From Chloroflexota bacterium (lineage in GTDB: Bacteria > Chloroflexota > Limnocylindria > P2-11E): a stretch of DNA of 10,664 nt. The stretch spans positions 1-10,664 of the forward strand of contig JACDAF010000094.1 of assembly GCA_013695575.1 (NCBI GenBank), written 5' to 3'. Positions within the stretch are counted from its first letter, which is position 1. Each line of letters starts with the position of its first letter. The notes beneath the pieces were generated by a model, which did not search any database, was not told the DNA's origin, and saw nothing but the letters and a program-made list of their open reading frames with translations. Positions 5,174 to 10,664 of the stretch are shown here, in pieces. The translations under genes and the position numbers were made by a program.

Positions 5174-6358
5174 GTGATCCCGGCGCGGCGACGGGTCCTC
5201 CTCGGCGGGCTCGGATTCCTCTCGTTCGGCGCCGTGTACGCGAACGTGGTGATGGCACCGGTCCTGACGCAGGTCGCGACGGAGTTCGGCACGAGCACCG
5301 GCACCGCCGGCCTCGTGGTCGCGGCCTATGGAGTGCCCGGCATCGCGACTTCGCTCATTGCGGGACCGTACTCCGACCGGATCGGGCGCAAGCCGTTCCT
5401 CGTCGGCGGCTCGCTCGTGATGGCCGCCTGCACCGCGCTCGCCGCGATCATGCCGACGTTCGAGCTGCTGCTGCTCATGCGGGCGGTCGCGGGGATCGGC
5501 GCGTCGGTGCTCTTTCCGAACATCAACGCGACGATCGCCGACAACTTCGACTACCTCGAGCGCGGTCGCGCGATCTCGACCGTCGTTGGGCTCAACACTC
5601 TTGCATCGATCGTCGGCATCCCGCTCGCGGGCATCGTCGCGGAGCTCACCTCGTGGCGACTGTCGCTCCTCATCGTGGCGGCCATCTCGCTCGCGGCCGC
5701 CCTGACGGTGTGGCGTGTCATCCCGCGATCACACCCGGTCGACGAGGCGCGAAGAGCGCGTGCCCTGTTCGCGACCATCGCCGCGAAGCGATCCGCGATC
5801 GCCGCGATCGCGTCGAGCCTGATGGGCGCTCTCTTCTGGTTTACCTGGGTCACGTATTCGGTCGTGTACTTCGAGCAGGTCCACGGCCTGTCGCCAAGCG
5901 TCGCCGCGACCGTGGCGCTCACGCTTGGCCTCGGCGTGCTCGTCGGCAGCCAGATCGGTGGCCGCCTCGGAGATCGCGTCGGGCACCGACAGATCGTGTG
6001 GTCGAGCATCGCCATCTCCTCGGTACTGCTCCTGGCGCTCACGAACCTCGCGCTCCCGCTCATCGCCGCGGCCGTGCTGAACTTCGTCCTCTCCGCCGTC
6101 ATCGGCGCACGTTTCACCACGAACAACGCCCTCATGAGCGAGCAGGTCCCTGAGGCCCGCGGGACGATGCTCGCGCTCACCTCCTCCGTGGTGAGCGCCG
6201 CGATGGTGGCGGGCGCGGTGATCGGTGGGCTGCTCATCGACGGACCGGGGTTCGCTGCGCTCGGACTGGCCTGCGCGATCGTCGGGTTGCTCTCGACCGC
6301 AATCGTCCTCCTCTTCGTCACGGAGGAGCCCATCGATCTGGAGACCCAGGTCGCCTGA
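5174..6358 (+). CDS. MFS transporter, DHA1-like, 12 transmembrane helices
   Basis: The 394-residue protein is hydrophobic throughout, with about 12 helices and a central cytoplasmic loop near residues 183-208 (RSHPVDEARRARALFATIAAKR). The cytoplasmic motif A appears in both halves: GPYSDRIGRKP at 64-74 after helix 2, and GGRLGDRVGHRQ at about 262-273 after helix 8. The first-half sequence LMRAVAGIGASVLFPNINAT matches the motif B-like R-x-x-x-G-x-G region typical of proton-coupled drug or metabolite antiporters. Substrate cannot be read from sequence. GTG 5174 follows GAAACGG, a weak ribosome site. A nine-codon reading frame starting at ATG 5148 ends with a TGA overlapping this GTG, so reinitiation is conceivable. 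There is no visible link to the truncated MFS gene at the left end of the window. Confidence 0.9.
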   Translation: MIPARRRVLLGGLGFLSFGAVYANVVMAPVLTQVATEFGTSTGTAGLVVAAYGVPGIATSLIAGPYSDRIGRKPFLVGGSLVMAACTALAAIMPTFELLLLMRAVAGIGASVLFPNINATIADNFDYLERGRAISTVVGLNTLASIVGIPLAGIVAELTSWRLSLLIVAAISLAAALTVWRVIPRSHPVDEARRARALFATIAAKRSAIAAIASSLMGALFWFTWVTYSVVYFEQVHGLSPSVAATVALTLGLGVLVGSQIGGRLGDRVGHRQIVWSSIAISSVLLLALTNLALPLIAAAVLNFVLSAVIGARFTTNNALMSEQVPEARGTMLALTSSVVSAAMVAGAVIGGLLIDGPGFAALGLACAIVGLLSTAIVLLFVTEEPIDLETQVA

Positions 6359-6463
6359 CAGGCGAGCAGCGCCGCCGCCGCCGCAGGTGTGTTACAGGTT
6401 CGTTGGGTGCCCCTCTGCTGCCCAAGGGCCGCGCGGCATCACATCTGCGAGGTACCCCGCCAC

Positions 6464-6503
6464 AACCTGATTCAGAACGGCTTGCCCGACGAGGACTCAG
6501 GTT
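6464..6503. repeat. 7-bp inverted repeat upstream of the KGG-protein gene
   Basis: AACCTGA (6464-6470) and TCAGGTT (6497-6503) are perfect complements separated by 26 nt, within the 203-nt gap (6359-6561) between the MFS gene and the KGG gene. Nothing else convincing is seen in that gap. It may be part of the leader of the stress gene or chance. Confidence 0.2.
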
Positions 6504-6548
6504 CCAACGTGACCGGAGCAGCCGCACGAAGCGCGGTCCGGGGTTGGT

Positions 6549-6555
6549 AAGGAGG
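6549..6555 (+). promoter_or_regulatory. Strong ribosome binding site of the KGG-protein gene
   Basis: AAGGAGG lies 6 nt before ATG 6562 and decides the start, although the frame is open further upstream. Confidence 0.85.
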
Positions 6556-6561
6556 CGCACG

Positions 6562-6861
6562 ATGGCGAAGAAGGAAGGCAGCGCGATGACGGTTGCCGAG
6601 GCCGGGCGGATCGGCGGACGCCTCGTGAGCGAGAAGTACGGGTCCGCCTTCTACGAGAAGATCGGCAAGAAGGGCGGCTCGAGCACGGCCGAGAAGTACG
6701 GCCCGGAGTTCTTCGGCAAGATCGGGCGCAAAGGCGGGAAGGCCGTGACCGAAAAGTACGGCTCCGGCCACTTTGAGCGGATCGGGCGCAAGGGCGGACA
6801 GAAGGTCGCCGAGCTGATCGAGCGCGCAAAGTCGCTCGATTCCACCGAGCGAGCGGGCTAG
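6562..6861 (+). CDS. KGG-repeat general stress protein (GsiB / group 1 LEA-like)
   Basis: The 99-residue, highly charged protein has no Cys and no membrane segment. Three exact-length 20-residue repeats fill its centre: EKYGSAFYEKIGKKGGSSTA (24-43), then units beginning EKYGPEFF (44) and EKYGSGHF (64), each with IG(K/R)KGG. A partial unit GRIGGRLVS precedes them. This is the KGG domain of YciG, B. subtilis GsiB and plant Em-type LEA proteins, intrinsically disordered hydrophilic proteins made under starvation, heat or desiccation. The ATG has a strong AAGGAGG 6 nt upstream, again implying high translation. The 203-nt upstream gap suggests its own promoter. Together with CsbD this gives two small general-stress proteins in the window. 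Confidence 0.93.
   Translation: MAKKEGSAMTVAEAGRIGGRLVSEKYGSAFYEKIGKKGGSSTAEKYGPEFFGKIGRKGGKAVTEKYGSGHFERIGRKGGQKVAELIERAKSLDSTERAG
6631..6810 (+). repeat. Three 60-nt coding tandem repeats in the KGG gene
   Basis: Three in-phase 60-nt units encode the 20-residue EKYG...KGG repeats. The DNA of the units has diverged but retains blocks such as GAGAAGTACGG and AAGATCGGC/GGGC. Confidence 0.85.
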
Positions 6862-6873
6862 AGGCGCATCGCG

Positions 6874-6892
6874 CGAGCCCGTCAGCGGCTCG
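6874..6892. terminator. Possible bidirectional terminator hairpin between convergent genes
   Basis: CGAGCC (6874-6879) pairs with GGCTCG (6887-6892) across a 7-nt loop, between the stop of the KGG gene (6861) and the end of the minus-strand permease (6912). No T tract is present, so termination is inferred from position. Confidence 0.35.
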
Positions 6893-6911
6893 ACCCGCTC
6901 GGCGCGGTCTC

Positions 6912-7988
6912 TCACTCCGTGTTACGGCGCAGCCGCCACAGCACGAGGACGTACGCGAGCACCGCCCACGCGACGATGACCGCGAAGGCCAGCGGCACAT
7001 CGCCGAACACGCTCTTCCCCGTGATCGCGTTCGCGGCGACGCGCGTTGCCTGCGTGGTAGGAGTTGCGAGGAGCGCGACCTCGCCGAGATCGGGGAGTCC
7101 GGATCCAAGCAGGAACGGCGGCATGATCACCGGCACGAGGAAGAAGCCGGACCAGGTGTAGGCCTGCCCCGCGGTCTTGAAGGCCCCACCGAGCAGAAGC
7201 CCGAACCCGACCATCCCCACCGTGAGCACGGCGACCGCCGCGAGGAACAGCGGCACATCAGCGATGGAAAGTCGAGTCGCCGCGAGGAGGAGTCCGAGCG
7301 ACGCGAACGTATAGGCGATCCCCACCAACGCCTTCGCGGCGACCACCTCCGCGGTCGATGCGACGAGCGTCAGCGCTTCCATCGTCCGGCGCTCGACCTC
7401 CTCGGCGAGGATGATCGGTACGACGATGAGGGCGACGAACCCGATGATCATGATCGCGGCGGCGAGGGTGAAGTAGCGGCGCGGCCCGAGCTCCGCAATG
7501 AGCGGGGGCTGCTGTTCGGTCCCGACCCGTTCCACCGCCGTCGTTGCCGGCGGGCGCTGGCCCGCCATGGAGCGCAGCACGCCGTCGAGCGCCAGGGCAA
7601 CAGTCCCTCCCAGTGACCCCTCCTCGCGCGTCACGATCGTGAGCTCGGGCGCGCGTCCCGCGGCGACGGCCTGGTCGAATCCCGCAGGAACGACGAGGCC
7701 GAGATGCGCGTCGCGGCGAACCCGCTCGCGCACCTCGTTCGCCGACGCGACCTCCTCGAGCGTGAGCTCGAACGTGGCGGGGAGGGCGCGCTGCAGCGTC
7801 GCTGGCAGCACGGTGGCGTCCGCGGCGCTGTAGGCCAGCGTGAGCCGCCTCGTGTCATCGTCCGGGAAGGCGACGTTGTAGAAGACGCCGATCAGTACCG
7901 GGAGCAGCACTGACACGAGGACGCGCGAATCCCGGATCGCGTCGACGAAGTCCTTCATGAAGACGGCGGCGACTATCCGCGGACGCAT
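6912..7988 (-). CDS. ABC-2 type transporter permease (NatB-like)
   Basis: The 358-residue protein starts MRPRIVAAVFMKDFVDAIRD, followed by a first membrane helix (VLVSVLLPVLIGVFYNVAF). It then has a roughly 150-residue extracytoplasmic domain (about residues 43-190) and five further hydrophobic segments (AAAIMIIGFVALIVVPIIL onward). This one-plus-five topology with a large loop after helix 1 is typical of ABC-2 exporter permeases of the NatB/YhgE-like type. The motif AEEVERRTMEALTLVAST is the conserved cytoplasmic coupling region (E-x-E-x-x-T-x-E-x-L). ATG 7988 overlaps the ATPase stop by one base (TGATG), so the two are translationally coupled. The frame is open upstream to 8078 but that part lies over the ATPase gene. 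Substrate is not readable: ions, drugs or a peptide are possible. Confidence 0.9.
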   Translation of the reverse strand: MRPRIVAAVFMKDFVDAIRDSRVLVSVLLPVLIGVFYNVAFPDDDTRRLTLAYSAADATVLPATLQRALPATFELTLEEVASANEVRERVRRDAHLGLVVPAGFDQAVAAGRAPELTIVTREEGSLGGTVALALDGVLRSMAGQRPPATTAVERVGTEQQPPLIAELGPRRYFTLAAAIMIIGFVALIVVPIILAEEVERRTMEALTLVASTAEVVAAKALVGIAYTFASLGLLLAATRLSIADVPLFLAAVAVLTVGMVGFGLLLGGAFKTAGQAYTWSGFFLVPVIMPPFLLGSGLPDLGEVALLATPTTQATRVAANAITGKSVFGDVPLAFAVIVAWAVLAYVLVLWRLRRNTE

Positions 7989-8824
7989 CACAGCGGCCTC
8001 CCCGCCAGCGCGACGAACACGTCCTCGAGAGTGCCCTCCGCCGAGTGGATGGAGAGGACGCGCCCATCGCGCATCCACTCTTCGATCCGCGACGCATCGA
8101 CTCGGTCGTCGAGCCGCACCGTGTGCTCGGTGCGGTCGCTCAGGAGCACGCGGGCGGCGCGCTCGCCGTACCGGAGCTTGAGCTCGCGGGGTGCGTCGAG
8201 CGCGACGATCCTCCCCTGACTCAAGAATGCGACGCGGTCGCAGAGCGCGTCCGCTTCCTCCATGTAGTGCGTCGTGAGGAAGACGGTCACCCCACCGCGC
8301 GACAGCTCGCGGACGAGATCCCGCAGCTCCCGGGCGGACGTCGGGTCGAGACCACGGGTCGGCTCGTCGAGGAAGAGCACGCGAGGGGAGTTCACCAGCG
8401 CACGGGCGAGGAGCAGCCGCTGCTTCATGCCGTTCGAGTACGTCCTGACCTTCCGCTTCGCGGCGGGCGCGAGACCGACGCGGTCCAGGAGCTCATCGGC
8501 GCGGGCCTCGCGCGCCGCGTAGAGGCGCGCGAAAAAGCGGAGGTTGTCCCGACCTGAGAGCCGGTCGTAGAGGTTCTGCTCCTCGAACACGACGTTGATG
8601 AGGGGACGCACGCGCGACCGCGCCGTCGCGACGTCGTGGCCGGCCACGCTCGCACGCCCCGACGTCGGAAGGGCGCGGCCCGTGAGCACGCGGATGGTCG
8701 TCGTCTTGCCGGCGCCGTTGTGGCCGAGTAGGCCGAAGACCTCGCCCTCGGCGACAGTCAGGGTGATCCCATCGACCGCGCGCACGTCCTTGTAGTGCTT
8801 GCGGAGATCCTCGACCGCGATCAT
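7988..8824 (-). CDS. ABC transporter ATP-binding protein (exporter type)
   Basis: The 278-residue protein carries every ABC ATPase motif in order: Walker A GHNGAGKTT at 34-42, the Q-loop at E-E-Q83, the signature YSNGMKQRLLLARAL at about 129-143, Walker B VLFLDEPTRGLDP at 149-161, and the H-loop His186 (FLTTHYMEEAD). The signature begins SNGMKQ rather than SGGxxQ, as in many NatA/CcmA-type exporter ATPases. A C-terminal extension of about 70 residues (after GRIVALDAP) ends in EGTLEDVFVALAG, which matches the NatA/DrrA-type regulatory tail. ATG 8824 (MIAVEDLRKHYKDVRAV) is preferred over TTG 8839. It forms a two-gene exporter with the overlapping permease and probably has its own promoter at 8898-8927. 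Confidence 0.94.
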   Translation of the reverse strand: MIAVEDLRKHYKDVRAVDGITLTVAEGEVFGLLGHNGAGKTTTIRVLTGRALPTSGRASVAGHDVATARSRVRPLINVVFEEQNLYDRLSGRDNLRFFARLYAAREARADELLDRVGLAPAAKRKVRTYSNGMKQRLLLARALVNSPRVLFLDEPTRGLDPTSARELRDLVRELSRGGVTVFLTTHYMEEADALCDRVAFLSQGRIVALDAPRELKLRYGERAARVLLSDRTEHTVRLDDRVDASRIEEWMRDGRVLSIHSAEGTLEDVFVALAGRPL

Positions 8825-8878
8825 CGGCAGCGACCCCAAGACGCGTCGCTGACCATCGCGCCGCGCGGCCCGTCACGC

Positions 8879-8907
8879 TTGTGCGCCTTGATGAGGCACG
8901 ATACAAC
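8879..8907 (+). promoter_or_regulatory. Candidate promoter for the transsulfuration-family gene
   Basis: TTGTGC (8879-8884), a 17-nt spacer and TACAAC (8902-8907) form a weak sigma-70-like pair 30-50 nt before the gene. It overlaps the opposing promoter candidate. Confidence 0.25.
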
Positions 8908-8927
8908 GCGCGACGATCCAGCATCAA
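8898..8927 (-). promoter_or_regulatory. Candidate promoter for the ABC exporter operon
   Basis: On the minus strand TTGATG (8927-8922), an 18-nt spacer and TATCGT (8903-8898) match the -35/-10 consensus at four of six positions each. The expected transcript would start near 8891, giving a leader of about 67 nt before ATG 8824. Confidence 0.4.
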
Positions 8928-8960
8928 GCTCGGCGGTTAGTGCGGCGCATACTGCCGCCG

Positions 8961-10130
8961 ATGACGCGGCGGGTCGGCACGAAGGTAGTGCGCGGCGGGC
9001 GCTCGCTGCCTCCGGGCGCGGGGACTCCCGTCGTGCCGCCGCTCGTCCAGAGCGTCGCTTTCGACTACGCGTCGCTCGCCGAGCAGGACGCGGTCTTCGC
9101 GGGCGAGCAGCATGGATACGTCTACGGCCGCTACGGGACGCCCACGACAGCGGCACTCGAGGTGCTCCTCGCGGAGCTCGACGAGCTCCCGCGGGCGACG
9201 TGCTTCGCGAGCGGGATGGCGGCCGTGCACGCGCTGCTCACCGCACATCGCGGACCCTTGGTGATCCAGGAGGACTGCTACGGCGGTACGCGCGCGCTCG
9301 CGGAACGGCTGCGAGCGGAGGACGGTCGCGACGTCCGCTTTGTCGATGCGACGGATGCCTCGGCGGTCGCGGGGGCCGTGACCGGGGGCTCGCTCGTGCT
9401 CGTCGAGGCCATCTCGAACCCGCTGCTGCGCGTCGTCGATGTCGCCGCCATCGCGGCCGCGGCCCGCACGTCCGGCGCGACGGTCGCCGTCGATGCGACC
9501 TTCGCGACGCCTGTCCTGCTCCGTCCCGCGTCGCGCGGCGCTGACATCGTCGTGCACTCGCTCACGAAGTACCTGAACGGCCACGGCGATGTCATGGGCG
9601 GCGCCGTCTCCGGCAGCCAGGAGCTGGGCCTGCAGCTGGCCGACCGGGTCCAGCTCGACGGCGCGTACCTCCCCCCGCACGAGGCCTGGCTCTGCGTCCG
9701 CGGGCTGCGTACCCTGGAGCTGCGCGTGCGCCGGCAGTGCGAGAGCGCGCTGCTCATCGCGCGGCACCTCGCGTCGCACCCGAAGGTCGGGTCAGTCCGC
9801 TACCCGGGGCTTCTCGATCACCCTCAGCACGAGCTGGCGACGCGCCAGCTCGACGGCCTGTATGGCGGGGTGGTCGGCGTCACCCTGAGCCGCGACGAGC
9901 GCGCCGCGGCGATCCGCTTCCTCGACGCGCTCGAGCTCGCGGCATCGGCCACGACCATCGGTGATCTCTTTACCGAAGTGCTGTACCCGCCGGTGTCGTC
10001 GCACCGCCGCCTCGATCCCGCGGAGCGTGCTCGCTTGGGCATGACCGAGGGCTTCGTGCGGATATCCGTCGGTATCGAGGATCCCGCCGATATCATCGCC
10101 GACCTCGACGCCGCGCTGGAGAGGGTCTAG
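8961..10130 (+). CDS. PLP-dependent transsulfuration-family enzyme (cystathionine gamma-synthase/lyase or related)
   Basis: The 389-residue protein is typical of the Cys/Met metabolism PLP family. It begins MTRRVGTKVVRGGR and has GYVYGRYGTPTT (Tyr55 and Arg57, phosphate contacts from the neighbouring subunit) and ASGMAAVHALL. DCYGGT follows (Tyr107, stacks on PLP), then VDATFATP (Asp178, pyridine N contact) and HSLTKYLNGHGDVMGG with Lys203 as the Schiff-base lysine. GFVRISVGIED near the end carries the carboxylate-binding Arg. These enzymes add or remove the sulfur-bearing side chain in cystathionine, homocysteine or methionine metabolism. The sequence alone does not decide between gamma-synthase, gamma-lyase, methionine gamma-lyase and sulfhydrylase. 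GTG 8940 is an alternative start; ATG 8961 is chosen because the family usually starts close to GTRAVR. The ABC operon is divergent, with no obvious functional link. Confidence 0.92.
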   Translation: MTRRVGTKVVRGGRSLPPGAGTPVVPPLVQSVAFDYASLAEQDAVFAGEQHGYVYGRYGTPTTAALEVLLAELDELPRATCFASGMAAVHALLTAHRGPLVIQEDCYGGTRALAERLRAEDGRDVRFVDATDASAVAGAVTGGSLVLVEAISNPLLRVVDVAAIAAAARTSGATVAVDATFATPVLLRPASRGADIVVHSLTKYLNGHGDVMGGAVSGSQELGLQLADRVQLDGAYLPPHEAWLCVRGLRTLELRVRRQCESALLIARHLASHPKVGSVRYPGLLDHPQHELATRQLDGLYGGVVGVTLSRDERAAAIRFLDALELAASATTIGDLFTEVLYPPVSSHRRLDPAERARLGMTEGFVRISVGIEDPADIIADLDAALERV

Positions 10131-10186
10131 CTCGTTGAGCCGGCGAGCCCGCGACCACAGCGGTCCTACTGGGCGAGGCGCGTGGC

Positions 10187-10284
10187 CGCCGGCGAGACGC
10201 GCGGCCTGTGCGCGGCGATGTCGGGGGTTCCTTCCGCAGAGGGGCCCGACATCGGGAAGCACACAGGCCCGCGTTTCGCCGGCG
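10187..10284. repeat. Long imperfect hairpin (about 32 pairs) in the convergent intergenic region
   Basis: Four nested blocks pair in order. CGCCGGCGA (10187-10195) pairs with TCGCCGGCG (10276-10284). GACGCG (10196-10201) pairs with CGCGTT (10270-10275), including one G-T. GGCCTGTG (10203-10210) pairs with CACAGGCC (10262-10269). GATGTCGGG (10217-10225) pairs with CCCGACATC (10245-10253). There is one bulge (10202), an asymmetric internal loop of 6 and 8 nt, and a 19-nt tip. It fills most of the 160-nt gap between two convergent genes and could act as a bidirectional terminator, a structured RNA or a palindromic repeat element. There is no T tract. Confidence 0.8.
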
Positions 10285-10290
10285 CAGACC

Positions 10291-10664
10291 TCAGTGGTTG
10301 AGGCGAAGGTACTCGAGCACCTCGGCCATGACCCGGCAGTCGATCTCGTTGTAGCGGTCGATCTCGCGCATGAGCGCGACGCTCGTGAGCGCGCCGCCCG
10401 TCCGCCGCGCCTCGTCAGCCGCAAGCCACGCCCCCGTCATGGCGCCCGTCCCGTCGGCCAGGCCCTCGCCCCAGTCCGTCTCGATGTGCCCGAGTGCGTG
10501 CAGCGCCCGCGCGACGGCCTTCAGGCCGAAGCCCATGGCGCCGCGGATGACGACGGGCTCCGCGTGCACCACCTTCCGCAGGAGGTCGTACCAGCCGAGG
10601 CTGGGCCAGCCCTTCTCGCGGTGGCGCTCGCGCGCCGATGTGTAGGTCGCGTCCATGAACACGG
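10291..10664 (-). CDS. RNase H-like nuclease, C-terminal part (YprB/TM0106-type, truncated by the window)
   Basis: The visible 123 residues are the C-terminus of a longer minus-strand protein: the frame stays open to the window edge, and the GTG at 10662 is just a codon. The pattern GWPSLGWYDLLRKVVHAEPVVIRGAMGFGLKAVARALH, then DGTGAMTGAW and a final RYNEIDCRVMAEVLEYLR, matches the end of the RNase_H_2 (YprB-like) domain. In that domain the late Y-N-x-x-D supplies a catalytic metal-binding Asp. Such domains occur alone or at the C-terminus of TM0106-family RecB-like nucleases. The N-terminal part is not available, so the architecture is open. The stop lies 7 nt beyond the long hairpin, and the gene converges on the transsulfuration-family gene. 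Confidence 0.78.
   Translation of the reverse strand, partial: VFMDATYTSARERHREKGWPSLGWYDLLRKVVHAEPVVIRGAMGFGLKAVARALHALGHIETDWGEGLADGTGAMTGAWLAADEARRTGGALTSVALMREIDRYNEIDCRVMAEVLEYLRLNH

Noticed and set aside
1..10664. UGA reassigned to an amino acid throughout the genome
   Set aside because: TGA ends several genes at the expected lengths (2439-2441, 3205-3207, 6356-6358, 7988-7990 minus).

Overview
The window is high-GC bacterial DNA with many GTG starts and tightly packed genes. It holds a mostly ordinary set of chromosomal genes. No transposase, phage gene or CRISPR array is visible. The style (GC-rich, lipoprotein redoxin beside CcdA, GsiB-like KGG protein, GTG starts) suits Chloroflexota or Actinomycetota, but that placement is inference only.

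The most notable object is at 772-1419. What looks like two short ORFs in the same frame, separated by a single TGA (1093-1095), reads through as one thioredoxin-fold lipoprotein. The TGA falls exactly on the first cysteine position of the CxxC active site, giving W-U-S-S-C. A hairpin begins 8 nt after the TGA and has the apical loop AGGUG, which fits a bacterial SECIS. I read this as an undescribed or at least easily misannotated extracytoplasmic selenoprotein. It sits 3 nt upstream of a ccdA gene (1423-2100) whose product would carry electrons across the membrane to it. A truncated MFS transporter (1-762) precedes it and a small protein of unknown function (2109-2441) follows, probably as one operon.

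Next comes a CsbD-family stress protein (2533-2730). A 25-nt-period duplication of its stop-codon region and a very stable UACG-loop hairpin lie just downstream. Then come a small HExxH protein (2776-3207) and a dihydrolipoamide dehydrogenase-type flavoprotein (3208-4623), which are directly adjacent. A tRNA-Arg(UCU) gene lies on the minus strand (4639-4712), followed by a membrane-anchored four-cysteine protein (4850-5140), a 12-helix MFS transporter (5174-6358) and a GsiB-like KGG-repeat protein (6562-6861).

The right side has a minus-strand ABC-2 exporter operon (ATPase 7988-8824, permease 6912-7988, overlapping by one base). It is divergent from a PLP-dependent transsulfuration-family enzyme (8961-10130). 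That gene converges on the 3' end of an RNase H-like (YprB/TM0106-type) nuclease (10291-10664, minus, truncated by the window). The 160-nt convergent gap is dominated by a long imperfect hairpin (10187-10284).

There is no stretch over 300 bases without a gene. The largest gaps are 6359-6561 and 10131-10290.
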